From: Orobanche coerulescens
Taxonomy: Eukaryota > Streptophyta > Magnoliopsida > Lamiales > Orobanchaceae
Direction of reading: 5' to 3'
Assembly (NCBI GenBank): GCA_033398695.1
Contig: CM065812.1
Span: 141,676,858 to 141,740,857 of the forward strand
DNA length: 64,000 bases
Shown here: piece after piece, positions 36,741 through 47,363 of the stretch
Layout of the letters: the number at the start of each line of letters is the position of its first letter
Numbering within the stretch: the first letter of the stretch is position 1
Position numbers and translations under genes: made by a program
Notes under the pieces: generated by a model
Seen by the model: only the letters and a program-made list of their open reading frames with translations
Told to the model about the DNA's origin: nothing
Database searches by the model: none

Positions 36741-37440
36741 TTACACACGATAGAAAGTAAAAGTAACAATAGGTCCGATATGGGTTATCAAATGGAGAGA
36801 AATGAATCCACTTTTTATCTTTTCACGGTAAAATTCCATCCAGACAATATTAGCTAGAGCTGGATCTGGTTGAGGAACAAATTCAATGAGTTTTTTGATT
36901 AATTTTTCTAGTGTTGTTGCAACTACTATGATTCATTTAGCACGCTCGGAAATAAAACCTTTTTCAGCAGAGTAGTCGATGAAAGATAGTAAACCATCAA
37001 AGAAACCATTGACATTAAGCAGACCTATTAGTTTTTTATGAACATTTAGTTGGGCTCTGGTAACTACATGAAAAAGTTCCTCAAAAGTGCCAAAACCACC
37101 GGGAAGGGTGATAAAGGTGTCAGAATTATTCATCATGTGAGTTATGCGATCTTGCATATTTGTAGCTCTAAACTCATCTCCAATAGTTGCCCTGGTGATT
37201 TTACTTTCAGCCAGAGGTTTTGGAATTATTCCCAACACTTTTACTCCTTCCATAGGCAGAAGCGGCAGCGCATCCCATTAATCCTAGACTTACTCCTCCG
37301 TAAACTACATGAATGCATTTTTATCCTAAGGTACGACCCAAGTTGTGGGCTGCTTCAGTAAATCATGCCTCTGTTCCATAACTAGCTCCACCAAAAATGC
37401 AAACTGAGTTAAATCTTTTTGTGGAAGATGATGATTCCAT
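36741..37440 (-). pseudogene. LOG-like: LOG-like cytokinin riboside 5'-monophosphate phosphoribohydrolase, intron-free pseudogene
   Basis: LOG enzymes release active cytokinin bases from nucleotide precursors in the cytosol. The copy runs from MESSSSTKRFNSVCIFGG (ATG at 37438-37440) to a stop at 36741-36743. It keeps the LOG/lysine-decarboxylase-fold motif PGGFGTFEE and a following segment GLLNVNGFFDGLLSFIDY. It is broken by stops at codons 26 and 40, a single-base insertion near 37250 and a TGA after SERAK near 36930. All expected regions are contiguous although plant LOG genes usually have several introns, which points to an RNA-derived copy. Length, about 230 codons, fits the family. Confidence 0.88.
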
Positions 37441-37525
37441 TTTTGAAAAGAAACTAATTTGAGAGAAAAGATAAAAGTACAAGTTTGAGGGATGAATAAA
37501 AGAACAAGCACAATGTTTATTTATA
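37441..37525 (-). promoter_or_regulatory. Promoter-like region of the LOG copy
   Basis: TATAAATA (minus strand, 37518-37525) lies about 80 bp before the ATG. It is followed by a pyrimidine-rich stretch resembling a plant 5' UTR. Whether it ever drove transcription is not known. Confidence 0.45.
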
Positions 37526-37746
37526 GAAGAAAAATAAGGTAAAAATATTTAATAAATCTGTGATTGTGTTAATTGCGCTTTAACTACTCAATAGAATAAT
37601 GGATGCATTTATTGCGTATCACTTTTTTTATTCAGAAAATCTCACCATACGATAAAAATAAAAGATACTCATGTGTATGAATAGTAGTTGTGATTATGGC
37701 TCACATCTTCCTCTGATTTTACGTTCAGAGACGGCTTAAATGCCTT

Positions 37747-38292
37747 CTATGAGTCGGGGAGAAGCTTCCCATCCAATTTTCTTATAAATTGGCAAACAGG
37801 GTCTTTTAACGTCAGATTCCCAAGACGTTGTTCATATTCTGGTTTGAATTTATTCCACAAACATCGAATTCCGTAATGTACGAGTCCACTAGGATGCGTG
37901 TCAAGAGAAATTTCGATATTATCTAAATTCTCTTTATTCAGACCATCCTTAATGAACTGAATTTTATCTTCTCTGTTTGTAGATGAAATTCCTAGAGATC
38001 GACATTTTAAATTACAGTTCCATCTAGCACATTTATAGCAAACGGCTATTATCTTTGATCGTCGTTTCTTGGCATATGAACTTTTTCCAAGCCCTGGTAA
38101 AAATCTAGTAGGTATTTGTGTGAATTCATCGGCTATTCTCACTTTGGCTTCAATAATGAATCTAATGTCAAAAGGTATGCTTTTATTCATAAGCAACCTC
38201 ATCATTTCAAGTCTTGTCTTGTAAATTTTTAAAATGACTTTTTTGCTAAGAAAGGGAAATCTCTTTTCAATGCTATTCAAAGTTTCTTCCAT
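37747..38292 (-). CDS. Cysteine-rich basic protein resembling plant-virus nucleic-acid-binding proteins
   Basis: Intact 181-codon frame; I choose the ATG at 38290-38292 (MEETLNSIEK). The middle has a basic patch KSSYAKKRRSK, then a compact C-x2-C-x4-C-x3-C cluster (CYKCARWNCNLKC), then GISS and FIKDG. This order (G-x-S-x-Y-A-x-x-R-R, cysteines, G-I-S, F-I-x-x-G) is that of the cysteine-rich proteins of carlavirus-type plant viruses, which bind nucleic acid and often suppress RNA silencing. Cysteine spacing is shorter than in typical carlaviruses, and the C-terminal 70 residues are unrecognised. The homology is motif-based; a retroelement-specific ORF is the alternative. Confidence 0.5.
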   Translation of the reverse strand: MEETLNSIEKRFPFLSKKVILKIYKTRLEMMRLLMNKSIPFDIRFIIEAKVRIADEFTQIPTRFLPGLGKSSYAKKRRSKIIAVCYKCARWNCNLKCRSLGISSTNREDKIQFIKDGLNKENLDNIEISLDTHPSGLVHYGIRCLWNKFKPEYEQRLGNLTLKDPVCQFIRKLDGKLLPDS

Positions 38293-38501
38293 GATAAAAA
38301 AATAAATTAAAAACAAAAGGGGAAAATATCTACAAATACCAGTTGTTGTGGAAAACTGAAAAATCCGACTTTAATAGTCACGGAGTACCGTTATCCGCCA
38401 CTTGACCGGACAAACACAATTGAGTACTAAGTTACAATATCGAGAAATTGTATCTATAACAATAGTTTATAATGTAAGATTTCAAAAATAACACTTATAC
38501 T
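38293..38501 (-). other. Leader between PBS and the cysteine-rich ORF
   Basis: About 210 bp, AT-rich, no gene. The pyrimidine-rich run just before the ATG could be a 5' UTR. Confidence 0.4.
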
Positions 38502-38519
38502 TCCCCGGCAACGGCGCCA
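38502..38519 (-). promoter_or_regulatory. Athila/Tat-type primer binding site
   Basis: TGGCGCCGTTGCCGGGGA on the minus strand, the classical site of Athila/Tat elements, six bases inside the LTR end. Confidence 0.9.
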
Positions 38520-38525
38520 AAAACT

Positions 38526-40143
38526 TGACACATCTTTTGTGCAACTATCGCAAGTGCACGATATCGTATCAAGTAGTAAGTGGATTTTTTGAGTCCGGTT
38601 TATCGATCCCACGAGAAAGTTAGGTTATATATTGAATTATACACTATTTATCTATTTGTTATAGAGATTTATATGAGTGAAACACACAATTTAAGAGTTT
38701 GGTTTGATAATTGCAAGGAAAATGCAATAATAGTTCTGAAATTTAAAGAAATGAAATATTGCACTAATAATAGATTAATAAAAGGTAAAATGAAATAGTT
38801 GGGATTACAAACTTAGTTCATCATTAGTTATAGAAGATGTATAGGAGATCATGAGATGTATTTACTTATTATGTTGTGTAGATTCAATTTCCTTAAAAAG
38901 ACGATTCCTCTTTCGAATGTCAAAATGCCCCTTATGTATTGAATCAATCCACTATATTTCTATGTTGATTAGATTCAATACATAAAATTAGGTTTAATGA
39001 AAATAACTCAAAGAATCATCTAAGGTCTATAGGTATATTTCTATCCCCTAGAACAACTTAGAGTGAAGATCATTTTATCTAATCAAACATATTTTCTTTC
39101 GAAACATATGAAGACCATAAATATCATCATTTATTGGCCAAATAAATAAAGATTGGTAAAACAATGAAAATAACACACAATAATAAGTAATCCATAATAG
39201 ATCTTTATACAAACTTAAATAACATGACAAACCTTGTTTATAATCCCAACTAAGGATAACTTAGCCCATGAAGGGTTTATTCAACATACAAGCTTGAGTG
39301 ATCATTATTAGCTGAAAAGGGAAAGAATTGATCCTAACTCCCTTAGTAGATAAAGGAGAAAGAAGCAATAAACTCCCTCAACAACATAAGCTAAACCACT
39401 ATTACAATAATCACTCAAGAACACAAGTGTGTTCTTCACACAAAGAAAAAGTATTACAAAAATCAGAAAATAATAAGATGAAGGATCAGAAATGATGGAT
39501 CTAAGGGATCTATTTATACGCCTAAAGTCATCTAATAGCTTCAAAACTCCAGCATTATTACATTAGATCGGATCAAGGCCAGCCATCCCCTCAATAATAG
39601 ACGAAAAATATAAAATATTAAAAAATGATCAAAAATCTGTCAAGAGTTACGGCCGTAATTTTGAGGAGTTACGGCCGTAACTTTCAGATGTTATGGTCGT
39701 AACTTTGCTTTGGCTTTTTGCACATTAGTTGCTGTGTGAGTTACGGCCGTAACTTTCATATGTTACGACCGTATGGATTTTCAGACTTCATTTTCAGCCC
39801 AGAATTTCTTAGATTTTTGCGTTTTCACCCCCAAATCTTCTTCGGATGATAACTTTTGATATATAACTCTGATTTTGAATCCGGAAATACTGCCGAACTC
39901 ATCTCGAAAAGATATACAACATGAACATAAAAAACCCATTAAAGATAGTATTTTTAAATATGTTATTTCTTGAGTAAATCAGTAATTCAATCCGATTAAG
40001 GCTAAATTTACATCTTCATCCTATAAACATATAATTATTAAAAACTAATTAATTTAAAGCAAAAACGAGTAGACTAGCTCATAATTATGGGTGAAATATA
40101 TCAATACTAATCACGGATAAGTGTATAAAACTGACACTTATCA
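38526..40143 (-). repeat. 5' LTR of the Athila/Tat-type element
   Basis: 1618 bp; minus-strand ends TGATAAGTGTCAG... and ...GATGTGTCA. A TATA box TATAAATA (minus) is at 39511-39518. A word array lies upstream of it at 39647-39774. Confidence 0.85.
39647..39774 (-). promoter_or_regulatory. 22-bp phased TTACGGCCGTAA array in Athila/Tat-type LTR
   Basis: Exact palindromes TTACGGCCGTAA at 39647, 39669 and 39741, with one- or two-step variants at 39691 (TTATGGTCGTAA) and 39763 (TTACGACCGTAT). Intervals are 22, 22, 50 and 22 bp. Confidence 0.85.
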
Positions 40144-41913
40144 TTAATTCCCTAGTCATTGTATGTTGAATAGTTGTGTCATTGCATCAATCCTGCTGTT
40201 CTGCACAAGTTACGTACGTTAATGGTGTGCATTATATACGTAACTCTTGAGGCTTAATTTATGCTAATGTAGTATGCATTGTACGTGGGGATGCTTGGGA
40301 GACTTGAGGCAGTAGCCTCTAGGTTGATACCTCTGCATACATTATCCAAGCAAATAGCATATGCTGTGTGGCCCTTACGCACGTTAACTCCCCACCCTAA
40401 TATATGTAAGGATACCTACTAGTTTGAGGCAATAAAATTTGTGAAATCCCTTGTGTAAGCTACCTAACTAAATAATGAGCGTAATAGGCTCTTATGTACG
40501 CTAGCTTAGGAGGGTAATGTACGTAATAATACTTGTTGCATCGAGATAGTAGCCTCTATGAAGTTTGTTGCATATGCAACATCCATATCCTAATATATGT
40601 AAGAATACTAACGTACATAGCACAAGATGTGTTGCATACGTAACAAGGTTGTAAACTATATAAACGAACTGCAATTTCATTTCGGCATTTGACTCCACTT
40701 CTCTCCTTCCTTGGCATGAGGCAGCGATTTTCGCATTAGAGTGCAGAAGTTGATCCTTATATCATCATTCAACCTTAATTTTAAGTTCCTAGCGTGAATT
40801 AAACATAATGATTTTTGTTCATCATTCGGGTCGAGGTAAATCTCTTAGAACTCTAGTCGTGGGTATTTGAGGTATTTCATTGTTAGTTGCTTTCCTAGTC
40901 CAATTTATCGTAGATTACTGATAGATTCCTGATAATGTAGTTGTATTCTATCAGTTTTTTGTTATTCTACAGTTTGATTATTTTTACCCGCTCTATTAGT
41001 CGAGTTAGACTTATGACACCTTCAAGATGTTGTTGAAATTTTTAAATGGGTGGATTAAGGTGTTCCTTGATTATTTCCCTCGTATAATTATTGATTGAGT
41101 ACTGATATAATATTAGGGTCGAATATCTTGTGAAGGCTTGATCTAAAACCTCTTTCATTCGTTGTTTCCTTTGTCTTCTTACAAATTAGGAATCATATAT
41201 ATGAGTGGGTAATGTGGTATCTTTCATCCAGGGATGCGTGAGTGGGTGTATGGGGATCCATGCTAAGGGCGCTGGATCATAAACAAGGGTTATTCCACCA
41301 AAGAATGTCCGATGGGGAGTATGGGGATCTAGGCTAAGGGCTCTACATCACGAGTAATCATGAGTGATGCATTTTGTTGTGGGTCAAGGGCCCTTAAGGA
41401 TTATGATGTGTTATTTGATAATATTCCGGAATATTGAACTACTTTTGTTGAAAAGATTTTGGTAAGTGGCTTAATATATTTCATATGATTAGGTACTTGC
41501 ACTAGTGACTCCAGCACTAACCCCTAAGATGATGGAAGTACCTTTTATGCATTTCAGGTGATCTTTAGTATGATGAATCAGCACGGGGTATGCATGGACC
41601 AATGTGCAACAAGGATGTTAGGCACTCAACTAAAGAGTCGTATGTTTTTGTTGGTCTAGTGTCGAAATCGTAATTTTGTTGTCATGTGTTTGTTTAGATT
41701 ATTGGTGGAAGTCCCATATGTGGGCATTTGAAATGTTTGAAAATTATTAGAACTTATCGTACTTAAATATTTTGGTCGAGACCACGACCCAACATATTAT
41801 TTCATATGATGTTTGGATACATGTTGTGTGGTCATGTATGTATGATGAGCCCGGTGAATCTCAATAGAAGATTCTACAGTGTGAAATCGCCTTAGCAGAG
41901 TCGGGGTGTTACA
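40144..41913 (+). repeat. Plus-strand chromovirus-type LTR, 5' end missing
   Basis: Ends AGTCGGGGTGTTACA at 41913, as other chromovirus LTRs here do. It has scattered TTACGTACGTTA-like words (for example 40210, 40232, 40375, 40632) and a TATA box TATATAAA at 40657-40664, 13 bp after the last word. The left end is cut by the Athila/Tat-type LTR. No PBS follows, so it is a solo or truncated LTR. Confidence 0.65.
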
Positions 41914-42693
41914 CTCCAGCCAACAAGGCTCAATCCCAGCCTACGGGGATGCCGTCTGTCGCAACCGCCGTGGTGCAAATTCTTCGAAATCCTGCCTCAT
42001 GCAGGGGATAGCCTCCCTGAAAGTCCGAGCCATCCAGTCAGTCTAAATAACCCTTTCCCCGATGACTGCTCCAAGGCATACGGGGAAAAGCAGGGAATCG
42101 ATCTAAGACGCCCCGTCTCAATCTGCTCTGGGCCCCTCCAGAACTCAGCGGCACAAACATAATAGGCAACGAACAATCACACTGTTACGTTGATTATCAA
42201 GTCAGAAGCGGATAACCCACATTCCAATCTTCCCCTAGTCACATATTTCTCTTTCTCCATGTTCGATCAGCTGGGGGCCAAACAACCAAGATTCGACACC
42301 GAAGAAGTAGGTTGCTCCATGTACATGGACGCCGCCCAAGAAATTGACTTTCTAGGAGGTCGGATGCTAAGTTATTCCATTCACCAAGTCCTTATACTTG
42401 CTTGATCATAATCATTAGCCCAGGTGGCTTATGATGCTATGATGATATTTAAATGGTAGTACACAAATTATAATATTTGTATGATATGAGGTTCCTTGAC
42501 AATGATTAAAAAGTGGAAAAGACCTTGAATTTTTAATTTTTCCGGTTTGCGGACCAGTCATTATAATGGCTGTTTCACCCACTTTTAGACTTATTCTTGA
42601 AGTGAATTTTAATCAATACTTACTAACAACCAATGCTACATGTGCACAAAATTTTCAACTTTTTGGAGATTTGGAAGGTGGTGAACCGCAACG
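41914..42693. other. Unclassified sequence
   Basis: A GC-richer 250 bp segment (41914-42180) is followed by AT-rich sequence. A 71-codon plus-strand frame at 42190 has no recognised domain. I see no repeat boundary. Confidence 0.3.
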
Positions 42694-43260
42694 ATGAAGT
42701 CTTCACTAACCACCAGTTATTCCAACATTCAGTTCGATGTACTTTCAATAAGTTCTGACCCAAAGGTCGATGGTTTTGTATTCTTACACACATTTATACA
42801 TGCTCAAGAAACTTTTTGGTGGTTGGGGATCTTGAAGAAAGTGGACTTTTCAAAAAGAAAAAGCATTAGAGGTCTGGAAACACCAACAGCCTACCACCAG
42901 TTCAACCTATTCTTTACGTTTGGTCCCGATGGTACATGGTGGTGTTTTTGTTGGATCTTGGAGACAATAACCTTTGGTAAAGTCATGTGGGTCAACATGT
43001 TATATTCATCTATACCTATCATCTTTGAAGTGCTTGTTTACAATTGTAATAATATGCATCTTGTTATTCGGATTGAGTTAACATTGACAAATCTTTATCG
43101 TCCATATTTTCGTGTGCCAAGTTATGTCACCACAATGTGGGTTATAAATAATGAAAATATGAGATGCACTTTCGATTATAGTCCATTTAAAGATACGTTA
43201 GCAGGTGATCTTGTAAGTTATTTAAATAAGCCAGTCTTCCCATTTTTAGGGGAGATATGA
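42694..43260 (+). CDS. Unrecognised 188-codon open frame
   Basis: Uninterrupted frame from ATG 42694 to TGA 43260. The product is rich in aromatic residues (W, F, Y) with motifs such as FFTFGPDGTWWCFCW and NNENMRCTFDYSP. No signal peptide or membrane segment stands out, and I cannot name a family. It lies among decayed repeats and may be chance or an old transposon fragment. The open length in AT-rich DNA is the only argument for coding. Confidence 0.25.
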   Translation: MKSSLTTSYSNIQFDVLSISSDPKVDGFVFLHTFIHAQETFWWLGILKKVDFSKRKSIRGLETPTAYHQFNLFFTFGPDGTWWCFCWILETITFGKVMWVNMLYSSIPIIFEVLVYNCNNMHLVIRIELTLTNLYRPYFRVPSYVTTMWVINNENMRCTFDYSPFKDTLAGDLVSYLNKPVFPFLGEI

Positions 43261-45485
43261 ACGATCATGCTCGGGTAGAATGACTTGGAATTGTCGTAGT
43301 TTATCCCTATTGTGCCTCATCAAGTTTTCTAAAGTGACGAGATAACATACATGCTGCAAACATGTCTATAAGAGTTTATGTCAAGTCATGAGGATATTTA
43401 TCATCTAAATAGTGTGACAGCACTAACTTGGTAGGTGTTACTAGGTCGTGGGTCCCATAGAGTATTAGGATGACATTTGGTTCAATAAATACTCTTTCTA
43501 AGCATGTATGTGAGTTTGGTACACGAAACTTGATCTTTTTATCTAATAAACTCATTCATCTCATGATTCTATATTACAGTCATCATTGGGGGATGCCTCA
43601 ATATTATGTCAATCCATATAAAGTACTCTACGAGTAAAAGATTTTCATGAGGATATGAATATGAGTTTGATCACACCATACTTGTTTGAAAATTTTCAAT
43701 GTTTTAACATTGTCATATATGAAAAAATATGCAACTACAGTACAAACAAAGATATAGTGCGCTGTCGAGGTGATGCCGACACCCTAAAGATGAAATTTAC
43801 CAGTTTTGACTTTGTTAAAGCATAACAAGAGAATGGGTTACTAATCACCTTATGGTGTGAGGTTTCTCAAAAATGCCCTGGAAAATACTATGATGCCACA
43901 ATCTTAGTTATGCTATTTTAATGGATTTTATTGCATCCATTATCTGTCATTTAGATAGTCTTCCAAAAAATGAAGCACAGTTTGTGGTTAAATTTTATCT
44001 TAATGGGGAACTAAGTTAAATAAAGAACATAAAGTCATGTGGTGGCTCGGACCCGAATCAAGTATCTCTTTACCATAGAGCACGTTGACAAGTGATTCTG
44101 AGGATGCACACTAAGTATATACTTGCTTGGGATGAGATATAGAGCATTTGCGTGTAAAACTAACGATGCATAGGGATGAACCCTTGCGAAATTAAGTGAT
44201 ATACTAATCAAGGTTAAGTATGAAGTGCTCTTGAAAATTATTTATGATATCAATTAGCTTAAGGAAACCCAAGGAACAGTTTTTCTAGGGAATGATAAAG
44301 TATATCATATATGAATCTCATGACTAGTTGAAGTCATGAGAAGATTTGTCTGTCTAAGAAATATCGTGGTCTTAAGAGAAGTTCTATCTCTAAAATTACG
44401 GTAATATGTACTCAAATTTGACTTGTTAATTAATTCGTGATAATCTAGTAAACCCATTGTGATATCTGCCTATGATGCGCTCATGTAATGTTATTTATTG
44501 ATGATAACCTTGAAGCTTGCTCTATCTCTATAAAAGACACATGAAAACTGATACCTAAATATGCTCAGAATTTATACAGTAACTCACATAAGACCTACAG
44601 GAAAGCTCACTCGTTGGAAAATGATAAAAAAGTTTATTGCAGGAAATGTCTATTTATCTATTTTCAAGGAGCACAACTCATTTGTTCATATCCATCATAT
44701 TGAATGAAATATGAATATATTCGAAAAGTATGATGGATCTATCTAATAATTTGTTAAGTCAACTTCAATAGAGATTTGTGATCTGCTAGTTCTATCTAGG
44801 TTACATACTATATATAGATGGAAAAGAATGATTGGCTAGTTTCGGAACTTCCCGCGTTCGTTGATATCTATTGTATCGAATAAGTTATGACCAGTTTAGT
44901 GCATGAAGGCCGAAATTTTGAAAAATCAGATTTTCATATAAATCTTTGGCGACTCGTTCATTAAATGCACTCTGGATATGTCGTGACTCTTTTTCATAGA
45001 ACATGAGATATTCTTAACGAAGTGACTTAGAGATATAACTCGGGGGTAGAGTGTCCCTTGATGAGTTAGACAAAAGGAAAAGAAACTTGGATAAACTCGT
45101 AGTTCTAGATACAATGTAAGGTGTGTGTTGTACTTCTGTTCGGATTGATCAATAAGTACTTTTTACAATGGGTTTTTATCTTGGCATAGTTGTTAGGACT
45201 ATCTAGCACCCAACCCCCGTGATTCGAGTTACTCATTAGAGAGAGTCACTGTATATAGATCAGGGGGAGTATACTTACCATGGGTTTTTTCCCACAGAAA
45301 CGACATCTAATGTGGGCGGGGGTTAAGGCATAACCTACCAACCTGTGAGATAAAGAATAGATCAAGAAATATAAACAATCCAACCTAGACTAGGACTAAA
45401 AATGGATTGTAGTATGGGTCCTAAGAACTAAAAACATCTATGGCCTAATAAAGAAATACAATGTGCACCATTATAAATATGGGCT
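43261..45485. other. Old repeat-derived DNA, mostly unclassified
   Basis: AT-rich with no gene. A plus-strand stretch near 43945-44015 reads LDSLPKNEAQFVVKFYLN, which recalls a short copia gag remnant; this is weak. The right end, from about 45250, may be 3' UTR of the L1 LINE that continues after the RTE insertion. Confidence 0.3.
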
Positions 45486-45599
45486 AAAGAACAGGCCAGT
45501 AGGGGACAAAAACAACTACAACAACAACAACAACATCTAAGCCTTAGTCCCAAAATGATTTGGGGTCGGCTAACATGAATCAAACTTTGAAACCGTCAA

Positions 45600-45765
45600 T
45601 AATCATTACATAAATAGCATAAAAGGAAAAAAGAGGGAAAAAGTAGAGAAAAAAGCAAATAAAAAAAGAGAATGAATGTAAAAAAAAAAGAAAAAAAAAA
45701 GAAAAAAAAAAAAAGAAAAAAAGATAACATGAAATAAAAAAAAATAGAAATTAAAAAAAAAAAAT
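45600..45765. repeat. A/G-rich low-complexity tract in RTE 3' UTR
   Basis: Long A runs broken by G, i.e. T-rich on the element's sense strand. It lies between the ORF end and the conserved 3' tail. Confidence 0.8.
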
Positions 45766-47262
45766 CAGACTCCATCCACCATCCGTATTCTTTCCCGCCA
45801 CATTTGCCTCTCCATCGCCATACTTTCTCCAATTCCAAGAAATCGCATATCATTTTCAATCATCTTTATCCAAGTTTTCTTGGGTCTTCCTCTACCTTTC
45901 ACAACATTACTTGTTCCCCAACTTTCTAGCCTCCTCACTGGGGCATCAATAGGTCTTCTTCTCACATGACCAAACCATCGTAATCGATTCTCCATCATCT
46001 TGTCTTCTATAGATGCAACTCTTACCTTCTCTCTGATCACCTCATTTCTGAGCCGATCCTTTTTTGTATGACCACACATCCATCGTAGCATACGCATCTC
46101 TGCCACATTCATCTTTTGAATGTGACACTGCATTCTGACCCAACACTCGGTGCCATATAACAGCGCAGGCCTAATTGCCGTGCGGTAAAATTTACCCTTT
46201 AATCTATGAGGCATGCCAGGATCACATAAAACCCCTGTGGCACTCTTCCACTTCAACCACCCTGCCTTTATTCTGTGAGCCACATCACCATCTAGCTCTC
46301 TATCCTTTTGGATAATAGATCCAAGATACCGAAAGAAAGTGGATCCATGAACAACTTTCCCATCAAATGTGATCATCCTCGCCTCTCTATCACTGTTTTC
46401 GCTAAACCTACACTCCATATATTCAGTCTTACTTCTGCTCAGCCTAAAGCCTCGAGCTTCCAAAGTATCCCTCCAAAGTTCCAATTTCTGTTGCACTCCA
46501 ACCTTCGTTTCATCAATCAACACAATATCATCTGCGAACATCATACACTGCGGAACGTCATTTTGAATTTCTCTTGTCAATTCGTCCATGACTATGGCAA
46601 AGAGAAAAGGACTAAGAGTAGATCCTTGATGCACCCCAATCGTAATAGGGAATTCTTCTGTCCTCCCAACATTAGTACGTACACTTGTACTAGCTCCCTC
46701 ATACATGTCCTTTATAATGTTAATATATTTCCGCGATACACCCTTCTTTGCTAAGGCCCACCAAAGTACTTCTCTTGGTACTTTATCATATGCCTTCTCT
46801 AAATCAATAAAAACCATATGCAGATCTTTCTTTTTATCTCGATAATGTTCCATCAACTGCCGGATGAGATATTGCTTCCATGGTTGATCTTCCAGGCATA
46901 AATCCAAACTGATTTTCTGTTATCTTCACACATTTCCTGATCCTTTGTTCAATCACTCGTTCCCACAACTTCATGGTATGACTCATTAGTTAAATTCCGC
47001 GATAATTAGAACAATCTTGAACATCACCTTTTTTCTTATACAAAGGGACGAGAATACTTTTCCTCCATGCTGATGGCATCTTATTGCTTCTCCAAATCTT
47101 ATTGAAAAGCATAGTTACCCATTCGATCCCTCTCTCCCCCAAACACCTCCAAACTTCAATAGGTATACCATCTGGTCCTTCTGCTTTCTTTGACCCCATC
47201 TTCTTCAATGCAATTGTCACTTCACCCTTTTGGATTCTTCTCTTAAACTCTCGGTTAACCAT
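45765..47262 (-). pseudogene. RTE reverse transcriptase, one stop and one frameshift
   Basis: Reading down from 47262: finger region with KKAEGPDGIPIEVWRCLG and CSNYRGI, a TAA near 46993, then [10 protein letters not shown], a frameshift near 46885, and [17 protein letters not shown]. The catalytic segment is [10 protein letters not shown], followed by [11 protein letters not shown] and the C-terminal [13 protein letters not shown] region, ending [14 protein letters not shown]-clade RT order and the C-terminal WRxRI motif support the class. It copied its own RNA at a nicked target; here it is inactive. Confidence 0.9.
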
Positions 47263-47363
47263 ACTTGAGGGGATGTTTAAATTCTCAATATCTTGTTCTT
47301 GATGGCCATTGAATAGGGTATCAAAGTATCAAAGAACAGGCCAGTAGGGGACAAAAACAACTA

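Larger units (their letters stand above)
36600..40143 (-). mobile_element. 5' part of an Athila/Tat-type element with two unusual genes downstream of the PBS
   Basis: Right to left: an LTR (40143-38526), a PBS matching the Athila/Tat class, a 210-bp leader, a cysteine-rich ORF and an intron-free LOG pseudogene. Then the Y2 LTR terminus at 36599 cuts the element. No gag or pol is seen before the cut. That the two genes belong to this element is inferred from continuity; I see no boundary between PBS and the ORF. Confidence 0.5.
45519..47330 (-). mobile_element. RTE-clade LINE, 5'-truncated
   Basis: 1812 bp flanked by a perfect 33-bp duplication (45486-45518 and 47331-47363). The 3' end (left side) is the RTE-type tail: minus-strand GACTAAGGC followed by a run of TTG triplets. 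Only the RT and C-terminal part of ORF2 remain; the endonuclease is lost by 5' truncation. An A/G-rich 160-bp tract lies between the stop and the tail. Confidence 0.92.

Noticed and set aside
36741..37440. Functional LOG gene
   Set aside because: In-frame stops at codons 26 and 40, a one-base insertion and a further stop after SERAK make it a pseudogene.
46308..46754. 148-codon plus-strand frame
   Set aside because: Antisense shadow of the RTE reverse transcriptase.
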